Assembly (NCBI RefSeq): GCF_024584705.1
Contig: NZ_CP097384.1
Span: forward strand, 1,240,001 to 1,304,000
DNA length: 64,000 nucleotides
From: Blastopirellula sp. J2-11
GTDB lineage: Bacteria > Planctomycetota > Planctomycetia > Pirellulales > Pirellulaceae
Reading direction: 5' to 3'
A program made the translations under genes and the position numbers. Position 1 is the first letter of the stretch, and each line of letters opens with the position of its first letter. The notes beneath the pieces were generated by a model, which saw only the letters and a list, made by a program, of their open reading frames with translations, searched no databases and was not told the origin of the DNA. Positions 26,501 through 34,460 of the stretch are shown here, piece after piece.

Positions 26501-26870
26501 CGTCCAAGATCCAGGCTTCCCATGAGAACGATCCGGCGAGCAATTTTTGCAGCGTTTGTTGCGCTGCGCCATTCACGGCGATCTCAATTCGCGCTTGCGT
26601 AAGTTCAGGCCCAAATTCGACGATCGATTCTCTGCCGCTCGTCGCATGAGCGAACCGTTTCGCTCCCGCGAAATAACGGCCGTGGAGTTCTCCATCTCCT
26701 CGATCATGGCAGACGTCATCAGCCGTTTCGTCAAACTGCCATTGGGCGAGCGGACGCATGAGCGATGCGGGGTCTGGCGATTCTGCGTATCCCGGCGCTG
26801 CGGTGGCTAACAGCGACCATCCGATTAGCAGAGTCCGCATCCTGGCGGCATGGTTCAATGCGAAATTCAT
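23562..26870 (-). CDS. PSD1-type protein: LamG, planctomycete cytochrome c box, DUF1549, DUF1553
   Basis: The 1102-residue secreted protein has a signal peptide (residues 11-29), an N-terminal LamG/concanavalin-like domain (about 40-275), and a cytochrome c-like box with CVGCH at 308-312. DUF1549 follows (KLQEQDISPNDLADKRTLIRR region) and then DUF1553 (ARVIVNRVWRHYMGRGLV region to the end SLFASNEFMHVE). The family is thought to act in the periplasm on large carbohydrates together with its DUF1501 partner. The gene starts inside the stop of the lipoprotein gene (4-bp overlap) and ends 6 bp before the DUF1501 gene. Confidence 0.92.
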   Translation of the reverse strand: MNFALNHAARMRTLLIGWSLLATAAPGYAESPDPASLMRPLAQWQFDETADDVCHDRGDGELHGRYFAGAKRFAHATSGRESIVEFGPELTQARIEIAVNGAAQQTLQKLLAGSFSWEAWILDAAPAPDGRTNYAILYYADHRGFVANSTWFYRARQNGGYYFRMTDAQSRQAGIEIAPLTKTGAGDGQWHHYVISVDRSAENSDQWGIRAFRDGELVAEQPLRSDLGPIEHDGPLVLGNDHRAASPWRGAIDDLALFNVALDLQEVRRRYKATKADDESLKASQLALLTQREEFFENKIRPLFLESCVGCHTGDEFGESPLAFTSRAALLRGAEFGPAITPGKASESLLIQAVQWNHKALKMPPDESDRLTKRQIEDLRRWIDDGAFWPQSEEMPDDAANSETIEEQVESDHWAFQPRLHPTASKIDQPEWNEHEIDRFVFAKLQEQDISPNDLADKRTLIRRVTFDLTGLPPTPEEIDAFLNDRSTDAFAKVVDRLLASPRYGERWGRHWLDLARYADTQGDVGDFPIPTAYLYRDWVIDALNADMPYDRFIQAQLAGDLLAYEAPQQEDAAGLMAATGFIALSRRFGNTKFEDKHLMIEDTLDTLGRSVLGITLRCARCHDHRFDPLLQSDYYGLYGMFESTRYPTMGASNEKSPSALTPVVPDHEQQALLDEHFETIERYSYQINNRGRAWLKPTLQEFKDVSNQLKADDLSAEQRAQLSDRREKALSAYDGKFRELMLHGLDWINREKNRLADNPPAQAIFAVSEAEPHDAKIHLRGNPENLGRVVPRRFPLILSQGELPQRQGSGRLELARWITAPDHPLTARVIVNRVWRHYMGRGLVASTSNFGVRGAKPSHPELLDYLANTFVEEDGWSLKALHRRILLSRTYRLSAHATTESLRQDPDNVYLGRFSRRRLEAEAIRDAMLSISGNLDLSRSGEHPFPHWKKRSFSLNNPFKAEFPSNRRTIYLMTQRLFRQPFFSLFDGPDRNQSTEERTVSALPTQVLYLLNSPFVQQQAKAFADRVIAESEEDAAAVKLAYELAYGRAPTSVEQQAILEAKASLTLQIDDADAKPAEVRRVVWTAVAKSLFASNEFMHVE

Positions 26871-27358
26871 TTGGATTTCAATTCAAAGTTGAGTTCAGTC
26901 GACGGCGCAACAACATCGTGAATCAGTTCGGATTTGGCGTTGTAACGTTCTGGGACCGCATCGACCATTTCTTCTACAACCGAGCCTTGCGGCGCATATT
27001 CATCAGGCGGCACTTGGACCATGCGTCCCGTTTTTCGCTTGCCAGCGATGCGAACCAGATGTTGCCCTGGGGGAGGTCCGGTGATCGCATCTAACTGGTA
27101 ACGTCCATTCGCGATTCGTCCGCCTGACATGGGGCCTTTCGTATCGCCCTGCGGGAAGAACTGGATGGTGCCGTGATCTAACGGTTGGCCGTCGACCGTC
27201 ACCATGCCGGAAACCGGGATGCGGTCGATATCGGATGGAGCGGCGCAACCTGCAAACACCATGAGTCCGCAAACGAGAAGTCTCCCTCGCGAACGTTCAA
27301 AGATGGTCCACAGAAATTGATTGGCTATCACTGGAGTTTCTCCTCGAGAGGGGAACAT
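26867..27358 (-). CDS. Small lipoprotein of the DUF1559-linked type
   Basis: The 163-residue product has a lipobox AGC near residue 38. It has the beta-domain start VSGMVTVDGQPLDHGTIQF, a PPGQHLVRIAG segment and the ending NFELKSK. It matches three other lipoproteins in the window. The region before the lipobox is long for a signal, so translation may start at a later in-frame GTG. It follows three DUF1559 genes (21 bp after the nearest) and overlaps the PSD1 gene by 4 bp. Confidence 0.8.
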   Translation of the reverse strand: MFPSRGETPVIANQFLWTIFERSRGRLLVCGLMVFAGCAAPSDIDRIPVSGMVTVDGQPLDHGTIQFFPQGDTKGPMSGGRIANGRYQLDAITGPPPGQHLVRIAGKRKTGRMVQVPPDEYAPQGSVVEEMVDAVPERYNAKSELIHDVVAPSTELNFELKSK

Positions 27359-27378
27359 GAAGGGGGATAGGATGTTGG

Positions 27379-28365
27379 CTACGGATTGGCGTTGACTTCA
27401 TGTCCATGCGCAGTTGAACTTGCTCGCCAGATTGCTAGGTCGATTGTTTCGCTGACGAACCGCACCGAACCGTCGCAATGAGCAGCTTGCACGCCTCCGG
27501 GGTGTTGGCTGCGCGCGGCGACCACTTGCTTATGCACGTTGGTCCAATCTCCCGACAAAAGCGTCGTGCAGAAACCAATCGTATCTTGTTCGCTTGTCGG
27601 CGCCGCTTGCCGCGTGATCTCGTCGCATGCCGAAGCATTGGGGGACAACCACGAAGTAAAGCCTTGGCCGCCGGTTCCCCGGGTGAACTCGCCATGAATA
27701 GGATCGCCCTCCACGGCGAGACTTTCCGACATCAGCATCGTTCCCGAGAGACCATCTTTCAGATCGCGAAAACGGAGATAGACTCCCTGCGTAAAGGGAG
27801 CGCCTTTAAACGTCTCGGAATCTTTAGTTTGCTGGCCATAATTGGTGTTGCCAAAGTTGACCGTGTAGTTCCCCTTCCAACGCACAAATTGCGGCGTATC
27901 GTCGTAAACCAGCTTCATGCCAGCCGTGGGGCATTCAAACGCTTCGACGCGAACGCGGCGCGGAGCTTCGTTGGTATTCGCTCCTGATTGATTGTTCATC
28001 CAAGAGACGTTTTGATCGATTATGTCAAACAGGGCCGCTTGTTCGATGAAGGGGAGAATCGGCTGGCACCAACTCTGATCGTCCACCCAAGCTCCCCCCG
28101 CGGAATGCTCGGGCGTTAGCGAATTACCTGGCAAAGCCCCTTTGATCCGCGAGCCCGGCGGCAGCGCTGTGAACGTATCGTGATAGTTATGCATGGCCAG
28201 ACCGAACTGTTTCAGCTTGTTGTTGCACTGCGTTCGACGCGCGGCTTCACGTGCTTGTTGCACGGCGGGAAGTAATAATGCGATCAATACGCCGATGATG
28301 GCGATCACTACCAGTAACTCGACGAGCGTGAAGCCATATCGCCGGAAGTGGATGGAATTCGACAT
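27379..28365 (-). CDS. DUF1559 pseudopilin-like protein, third of a tandem set
   Basis: The 328-residue product has the prepilin-type leader [17 protein letters not shown], the QQAREAARR motif and the HPGGVQAAHCDGSVRFV ending. It is very similar to the two genes upstream (28450 and 29530), including the same KGNYTVNFGNTNYGQQ and FTSWLSPNASACDE segments, so the three arose by tandem duplication. Of the three it is the most diverged. Confidence 0.92.
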   Translation of the reverse strand: MSNSIHFRRYGFTLVELLVVIAIIGVLIALLLPAVQQAREAARRTQCNNKLKQFGLAMHNYHDTFTALPPGSRIKGALPGNSLTPEHSAGGAWVDDQSWCQPILPFIEQAALFDIIDQNVSWMNNQSGANTNEAPRRVRVEAFECPTAGMKLVYDDTPQFVRWKGNYTVNFGNTNYGQQTKDSETFKGAPFTQGVYLRFRDLKDGLSGTMLMSESLAVEGDPIHGEFTRGTGGQGFTSWLSPNASACDEITRQAAPTSEQDTIGFCTTLLSGDWTNVHKQVVAARSQHPGGVQAAHCDGSVRFVSETIDLAIWRASSTAHGHEVNANP

Positions 28366-28449
28366 TGGACGACTCGCATGAGATGAATTGGGATGCAGCT
28401 ACAACGACGGAAGAAATTCGTGATTCCCCTGCCGTAGAGCCTGGGGACT

Positions 28450-29433
28450 TTAGTTGCTGATCGCTTCCCCTCCTTGCGAAGTCGAACTGGCTCGCCAAAC
28501 CGCCAAGTCGATGGTCTCGGCGACGAACCGGACCGAACCGTCGCAGTTCGCCGCTTGCACTCCGCCAGGGTGCCAGCTGCGTGCTGCGAGGACTTGCGCC
28601 TGAACTTTGGTCCAATTGCTGGCTAAGAGCGTCGTACAAAATCGAACGCGCGCTTGCTCGCCGGCCGTCGGCTCTTGCCGTGTAATCTCGTCGCAGGCCG
28701 ATGCGTTGGGAGACAGCCAAGTCGTAAATTGTTGGCCGCCGGCGCTGGTGCTATAAGCGCCGTGCATTGGATCACCCTCCATCGCAATGCTTTCCGACAT
28801 CATCAAGGTTCCCGATAGCCCGTCGTTAATATCACGGAATCGCTGGTTCTCTCCTTGTCGAAAAGGAGCCCCCAGAAACGAAACCGAACTTTTCGTCTGC
28901 TGACCGTAGTCGGTGTTGCCGAAGTTCACTACATAGTTTCCTTTCCAGTAGACGAACTGAGGCGTACCCTCGTTGACCAAGATCATTTCTGCGGAAGGGC
29001 ATTCAAACTGTTCGACCTTCGCTCGACGGGCCGCCTCATTCGTGTTCGCGCCTGAAGCGCTGCTCATCCAAGCGACGGTCGGATCGATCTGATCGAACAA
29101 CGGACCTTGTTCAATAAACGGCAAGATCGGCTGGCTCCAGGATTGATCGTTGACCCAACTGCCGCCTGCTGGATGAGAGGGGGTTGTCGAGTTTCCGGGG
29201 AACTCGCCTTTGAGTCGCGAACCCGGCGGCAGCGCGCCAAAGGTGTCGTGATAGTTGTGCATGGCTAGACCGAACTGCTTGAACTGATTGCCGCATTGGA
29301 TGCGTCGCGCCGCTTCTCGCGCTTGCTGAACAGCAGGCAGCAACAAGGCGATCAAAACCCCAATAATGGCGATCACCACCAGTAATTCGACGAGCGTAAA
29401 CGCGTTTCGGCGGAGAAATTTTGAAATGGACAT
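28450..29433 (-). CDS. DUF1559 pseudopilin-like protein, second of a tandem set
   Basis: The 327-residue product has the leader [16 protein letters not shown], the QQAREAARR motif and the HPGGVQAANCDGSVRFV ending. Large parts are nearly the same as the gene at 29530-30504 (for example TTLLASNWTKVQ and WLSPNASACDEITRQEP). The start at 29433 is preferred over the frame's end because the leader begins there. The gap to the next gene is 84 bp. Confidence 0.92.
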   Translation of the reverse strand: MSISKFLRRNAFTLVELLVVIAIIGVLIALLLPAVQQAREAARRIQCGNQFKQFGLAMHNYHDTFGALPPGSRLKGEFPGNSTTPSHPAGGSWVNDQSWSQPILPFIEQGPLFDQIDPTVAWMSSASGANTNEAARRAKVEQFECPSAEMILVNEGTPQFVYWKGNYVVNFGNTDYGQQTKSSVSFLGAPFRQGENQRFRDINDGLSGTLMMSESIAMEGDPMHGAYSTSAGGQQFTTWLSPNASACDEITRQEPTAGEQARVRFCTTLLASNWTKVQAQVLAARSWHPGGVQAANCDGSVRFVAETIDLAVWRASSTSQGGEAISN

Positions 29434-29529
29434 AGGACGCCTCGCTTGCGATGAATAGGGAGTCATATCATGTCAAGAGGAAGCGGTAGAGAAGCGAGTC
29501 GCCTTCTCTTTCCGCAGAGAATGGGGACT

Positions 29530-30504
29530 CTATTGGCTGATCGATTCGCCTCCTTGCGAAGTTGAATTGGCTCGCCATACCGCCAAGTCGATGGTCTCTG
29601 GGACGAATCGCACCGAGCCGTCGCAGTTGGCTGCTTGTACGCCGCCTGGGTGCCAGCTGCGCGCGGCGACGACTTGCACTTGAACTTTCGTCCAGTTGCT
29701 GGCCAACAACGTTGTGCAAAATTGAACGCGCGCTTGCTCGGCGGCCGTCGGCTCTTGGCGCGTAATCTCATCACAAGCCGATGCATTGGGAGAGAGCCAA
29801 GTTGTAAACTGTTGACCGCCGGTCGAACGCGAGAAATCTCCATGGATCGGATCGCCTGACATCGCGATACATTCTGACATCATTAAGGTTTGTGAAAGTC
29901 CATCTTTGATGTCTCGGAACTTTTGATTTCGCCCCTGGCGAAATGGCGCCCCTTTGAACGTGACCGAGCTTTTCGTTTGTTGCCCATAATCGGTATTGCC
30001 GAAATTGACGACGTAATTTCCTTTCCAACATTCGTATTGATGCGCTGTGGGGATCGGCGTGAATATCATCTCGGCCGAAGGACATTCAAAGGCGGCGACC
30101 CGAGTTTCCCGTGCGGTTTGCGTGCTGGTGCTTCCGTTCCAACAGACGGTGGAGTCGATGATGTCGAATAAAGCCGATTGCTCGATGAACGGAAGAATCG
30201 GCTGATACCAACTTTGATCGTCTACCCAACTGCCGCCGCTGGGATGCATCGGCGTCGACGAATTGCCAGGAAACGCGCCTTCTATTCGCGAGCCCGGAGG
30301 CAACTTGCCAAAAGTGTCGTGATAGTTGTGCATGGCTAAGCCGAATTGCTTGAACTGATTGCCGCATTGAATGCGTCGCGCCGCTTCTCGCGCTTGCTGG
30401 ACGGCAGGCAATAGTAAGGCGATCAAGACTCCAATAATGGCGATCACCACAAGCAGTTCGACGAGGGTGAAGCCTCGGCGGCCTGGGGAATCAAATTGAT
30501 ACAT
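29530..30504 (-). CDS. DUF1559 pseudopilin-like protein, first of a tandem set
   Basis: The 324-residue product starts the 12-kb minus-strand cluster. It carries the prepilin leader [17 protein letters not shown] and the H-X9-DG ending. The difference from its neighbour lies mostly in the middle, where it has NGSTSTQTARETRV in place of the SSASGANTNEAARR segment. The divergent regulator gene starts 236 bp away, so the shared intergenic region is the likely control point. Confidence 0.92.
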   Translation of the reverse strand: MYQFDSPGRRGFTLVELLVVIAIIGVLIALLLPAVQQAREAARRIQCGNQFKQFGLAMHNYHDTFGKLPPGSRIEGAFPGNSSTPMHPSGGSWVDDQSWYQPILPFIEQSALFDIIDSTVCWNGSTSTQTARETRVAAFECPSAEMIFTPIPTAHQYECWKGNYVVNFGNTDYGQQTKSSVTFKGAPFRQGRNQKFRDIKDGLSQTLMMSECIAMSGDPIHGDFSRSTGGQQFTTWLSPNASACDEITRQEPTAAEQARVQFCTTLLASNWTKVQVQVVAARSWHPGGVQAANCDGSVRFVPETIDLAVWRANSTSQGGESISQ

Positions 30505-30740
30505 AGAACACCTGATGGGGACGAATGGATGGAGCGGAAGATAAAGCGACTAGATTTACTAGGGGGAAGTGGTCGCCGTTAGGGTGAATTACTGAATGAA
30601 CTGATCTTATTATTAGAATTCCTTTCCCCAGAATTACTATTCTGCATTTGCATAAAAGAGTTACACTATTTTGTCAGCGCAGGCGGTCTTGAAAGCGGCG
30701 TCTCATAAATTCACTCGCTGCTAATTTGGTGAGAAAATCG
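30505..30740. promoter_or_regulatory. Divergent control region between the cluster and its XylR-type regulator
   Basis: This 236-bp region is the only non-coding DNA between the tandem DUF1559 genes and the regulator. Its middle (30580-30680) is AT-rich. GAATTACT occurs twice in direct orientation, at 30586-30593 and 30631-30638, 45 bp (about four helical turns) apart, which fits a pair of half-sites for a regulator of the AraC group. No confident -35/-10 pair was found. The assignment of the repeats as operators is inference. Confidence 0.45.
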
Positions 30741-31889
30741 ATGCGACGAGTTGCCCTGATTATCGAAACGTCGCGGACCTATGGACGCGATCTGTTGCGT
30801 GGAATCAGGCGATATACGCAAGAGCACGAACCATGGTCGTTGTTTGTGGAAGCCCGCGACCTCGACTCGACGCCGCCCTCTTGGCTGCGCAGTTGGCATG
30901 GAGACGGAATCTTGACTCGCTCCGGGAGCAAAGCGATCGCGGCGGCGGTTCGACAGACAGGGATACCGGCCATCGAGTTAAGATCGCGTCGCTGGAATTC
31001 AAAGCTGCCTCATTTGGGCATCGACAATGGGCTGGTCGCTTCGCTAGTGGCCGAGCACTTTTTGGAACGCGGGTTCCAACATTTCGGCGTCTTCGCACTC
31101 GATGTCGAACCCTTCTTTGTCGAACGCCGCAAAAATTTCGTCTCCTATTTGAAGCAACGCGGATTTTCTTGTTCGGTCTTTCGCCAACCGGGGCGACTCG
31201 AGAAGTCAGAAGCTTGGGAATCGCAGCAACAAAAACTGATGGACTGGATCTACGAACTCCCTCGGCCGACCGCCATCATGGCATGTACCGATCAGCTTGG
31301 GTGTTGGCTGCTCGACGCTTGCTTTCGACTTTCGGTGCGCGTACCGGAAGAAGTCGCCGTCGTCGGCGTTGAAAACGACGAGGTAATCGCCACCATGAGC
31401 ACGCCGCCGCTGAGCAGCGTCCGCTTTCCTGGCGAACAGATCGGTTATGAGGCGGCCCGGTGGTTAGAAAGAATGATGAACGGCGAAACGCTCCTTAGCC
31501 AATCGACGCTCATGGCGCCGATCTGCGTCGAGACGCGTCAATCATCCGACATTGTTGCGATCAGCGACCCGTGGCTCTCTCATGCGATAAAAGTCATTCG
31601 TGAGCGAGCCTGCGCTGGACTGACGGTGGCGGATCTCTTGGCCGAAGTTCCGTTATCACGAAGTTCGCTGGAACGCGGGTTTCGGCAGTTTCTCGATCGT
31701 TCCCCCAACGAAGAAATCGTGCGAATTCGTATCGATCAGGTCTGCCGTCTGTTACGCGAAACCGATATGAGCCTGGATGTGATCGCCCAACGCACTGGTT
31801 TCGCTCGAGCGCAATATTTGCTGCAAGTCTTCCGCAAGATTAAGGGTGCGACGCCTGGCGCCTATCGGCGATTGCATAAACCTCGATAA
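30741..31889 (+). CDS. XylR-type transcriptional regulator (sugar-binding domain plus AraC helix-turn-helix)
   Basis: The 382-residue protein starts RRVALIIETSRTYGRDLLRG, typical of XylR. It has a periplasmic-binding-protein-like ligand domain (residues 1-270, with ACTDQLGCWLLDA and VAVVGVENDEV) and an AraC DNA-binding domain at 280-380, including the second helix-turn-helix DVIAQRTGFARAQYLLQVFR. Such proteins bind a sugar such as xylose and activate nearby genes. It is divergent from the cluster ending at 18476 and is its probable regulator. The ATG at 30741 is chosen over a GTG at 30729. Confidence 0.9.
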   Translation: MRRVALIIETSRTYGRDLLRGIRRYTQEHEPWSLFVEARDLDSTPPSWLRSWHGDGILTRSGSKAIAAAVRQTGIPAIELRSRRWNSKLPHLGIDNGLVASLVAEHFLERGFQHFGVFALDVEPFFVERRKNFVSYLKQRGFSCSVFRQPGRLEKSEAWESQQQKLMDWIYELPRPTAIMACTDQLGCWLLDACFRLSVRVPEEVAVVGVENDEVIATMSTPPLSSVRFPGEQIGYEAARWLERMMNGETLLSQSTLMAPICVETRQSSDIVAISDPWLSHAIKVIRERACAGLTVADLLAEVPLSRSSLERGFRQFLDRSPNEEIVRIRIDQVCRLLRETDMSLDVIAQRTGFARAQYLLQVFRKIKGATPGAYRRLHKPR

Positions 31890-32370
31890 GGCATTTTTCG
31901 CTGCGACAACGATTGTTTTATTACTGCGCCGCCCCGATCCACCGCTTGCGTCAAACTTCGTTCGGTCAAAAGGTCTGACCAACTTTTAGCGGGCGAATTT
32001 CGAGCTATTCGGCGCCGGTAGTTGAAGCCGGATGCACCCCCAAAGCGTTCTCTTGTCACTCAAAATGAACCGTCTTCAAGTCAAATTGGTTTGCCCTACC
32101 AAATCGAAATTGGCTCTTGCAGTACATCGGTAGCGGCCTAGGCTGACGGTTAAGCGATGATCGATGGTTGGGTGATTTGTCCGTTTTGAGAACCGCTGCT
32201 TAAATCATTATCCCCTTCCTTGTTTCGCTCTCCCGCAATTTGTCGAGTGGCGTGAAACGCCATCCCCACCACGACCCTTTCAAGCACTCAGCGACGCTTG
32301 TAGTGAAATCGCCGCTTTCAGCGCAAGGCGCCTCCCTCTCCGCATGCATTCCGAACAAGGAAACTGAATT
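31890..32370. other. Intergenic region, nothing recognised
   Basis: About 480 bp lie between the XylR-type gene and the beta-helix gene, both on the plus strand. I see no supported coding frame and no canonical terminator. An AAGGAAA sequence near 32357-32363 serves as the ribosome binding site for the next gene. Confidence 0.4.
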
Positions 32371-34254
32371 GTGAAAAGCAGAACATCTCGTGTTACGTTC
32401 CGAAAAGCCGTTCTTTTGTTGTTCATCATTGTTGTCGCAGCGGAGATCGCAAGCCCTCGGCGAGCCTACGCAGATAACTTTGAGCCTCCTGCGGACATCT
32501 CGCACGATTTGAAGTCACGCTCCACTTGGCATGCGCTAGATGATCAAAAAGAGCTTGCGCGTGTTGCGGCTGAAGCCCTTCGGCCAGAGGTTTTCATCAC
32601 GCCGACGCCAAAAGTTACGGCAGATTCCTCCCGTTTTGAGCGGCCATATCTGCTTGAACTCAAGAAATTTGGGATCAGTAACGAAGGCGAAAACGCGATC
32701 GAAACCTCGAAAGGAATCAACGCAGCACTGCTGCATGCGAATTCGATTGGAGCCAATCGAATTCTTTTTCCATCAGGGATCTACTTGATCTCTGCAACGG
32801 ATCCAATCGTGATCGATCATCAAAATACGATCATTGATTTCAATGGCGCCCACTTAAAGCTCAAGCCAAATGGCTTGAAAAAATACTCCATCGTCGAAAT
32901 CATCGACGGCGCTAAGAATTTGCGGATTACGAACGGAACGATCCAAGGCGATAAAGAAGACCATGATTTCAAGACGAATCGGGGATCTCATGAGTGGGGG
33001 CATGGACTGGTTGTTCACGGCGGCAGCGAACTTGAAATTGACCATCTGACGGTAAGCGGCGTAACCGGGGACGGCGTTAGCACCCGCTTTACAGGCGCCC
33101 GCAATCGGGAAGAACTGGTCTCCAAGATCCTGCATTCAGTCTACCCGCGTGATCTCGAATCAGGCGGTTTCTCGGCCGCAGGAGGGAAGATTGATAACGG
33201 GGAAACAATCCGAAGTATCGCACCATTTGATCTCGCCAAGAGCGAAGGGGAGTTTGAATTTGGCTACTCCACCGGCTACTCGGGATATCCATTCATTCAG
33301 GATCGCGAGTACCGAGCTTTCTTTTTTGACGAGAGCCAGCAGTTCCTTGAATCGCAAAGATGTTTGCAATTTCGCAAGGTTCAAGTCCCACCGGCGGCTC
33401 GATTTGTTCATCTCGAATTCAATCAAAGTAATGTTCCAGATAGGCCGCTGCATGCAGGCGCAGGAAGGAAGAGCTTTGCTGGACGAATCTCTGATTACAA
33501 AGGCTCTGTCGACGTCCACTTTCACCACAATAAACTTGTCGCCAATCGCCGATTGGGGATGGGCTACTGCGGCGGCAGAAGGTGGCTGATCGAAGAAAAT
33601 CATTTTGTGCAAAACGGCGGCGTCGCTCCTGGATATGGCATCGACCTAGAAGATGGGTGGGAATCGATGCAGGACGTTGTCATCAGAAACAACTACTTCA
33701 AAGAAAACCAGCGTGGAGATTTGGTCATCTGTGCTGGAACGGAATTGCTGATTGAAGGGAATCATTTTGAGGGCAATGTCGCCGTGCATGGTCGTCCGCA
33801 CAATTACACCTTTCGTAAAAACCATTTTACGGGTGGGCATATAGGATATACGACGCGGACCGGGGTCGCGGAAATTCATGACAACTATTACGAAAACTGC
33901 ACCCTCTCCATTCGGTTCGATACCGCAGCCGTTGCGGATGGACTTCGTCGAGATCCAGGAGAATCGGTACGCACGCCGCCGTTGAAGCTCCGCAACGAAA
34001 CGCTACGCTCGGTGAAAAAGTTAACCGGCACCTACGTCGATTTCGCGAATTCCTCTTTTGAGGATGTGAAATTTGTCGCCGGCAAAGAAACGCAGTTGAT
34101 GCTGTTCAAAGGGGGCGTGGTGGAGTCTTGTTCGGCGCTATTTGAAGCAACGGGCCCCCCCGTGCTGTTCCAGGCAGATTTTTGTCAAGGAGAACTGGTC
34201 GAAGAAGGTCCGGGGCGATCCCGCTTGAAGCCGCAAAACGGGAATTCAAAATAG
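32371..34254 (+). CDS. Secreted right-handed beta-helix protein (pectate lyase-like superfamily)
   Basis: The 627-residue product begins at a GTG with an AAGGAAA site and has a signal peptide (hydrophobic residues 13-26, RAYADN cleavage region). Residues 100-230 and 375-520 contain the repeated short-strand pattern of a parallel beta-helix, for example TIIDFNGAHLKLKPNG, LRITNGTIQG and IEGNHFEGNVAVHGRPHNY. A non-helix insertion of about 100 residues lies between them (about 260-360). The fold belongs to the pectin-lyase-like superfamily, whose members cleave acidic polysaccharides or bind glycans. No catalytic set could be identified with confidence, and no obvious operon partner is present. 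Confidence 0.75.
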   Translation: MKSRTSRVTFRKAVLLLFIIVVAAEIASPRRAYADNFEPPADISHDLKSRSTWHALDDQKELARVAAEALRPEVFITPTPKVTADSSRFERPYLLELKKFGISNEGENAIETSKGINAALLHANSIGANRILFPSGIYLISATDPIVIDHQNTIIDFNGAHLKLKPNGLKKYSIVEIIDGAKNLRITNGTIQGDKEDHDFKTNRGSHEWGHGLVVHGGSELEIDHLTVSGVTGDGVSTRFTGARNREELVSKILHSVYPRDLESGGFSAAGGKIDNGETIRSIAPFDLAKSEGEFEFGYSTGYSGYPFIQDREYRAFFFDESQQFLESQRCLQFRKVQVPPAARFVHLEFNQSNVPDRPLHAGAGRKSFAGRISDYKGSVDVHFHHNKLVANRRLGMGYCGGRRWLIEENHFVQNGGVAPGYGIDLEDGWESMQDVVIRNNYFKENQRGDLVICAGTELLIEGNHFEGNVAVHGRPHNYTFRKNHFTGGHIGYTTRTGVAEIHDNYYENCTLSIRFDTAAVADGLRRDPGESVRTPPLKLRNETLRSVKKLTGTYVDFANSSFEDVKFVAGKETQLMLFKGGVVESCSALFEATGPPVLFQADFCQGELVEEGPGRSRLKPQNGNSK

Positions 34255-34460
34255 GCGAACGTCAAAGAGATGGAAGAAAACTGACAGCCGGCGCGCAGTT
34301 GAAATAAAACAGCAACCGTGACCGGCATGAAGGCGCGTTTTTTCGTATTGTTCTCATGCACGATGCAACTGGCATCGATAGGCGAATCTCGCCTGACTGC
34401 TTCTATAGCAGGCGTGCGATCCCTTGGCAGACCAGAGGATTGGATGGCATGGTGGGAGCG

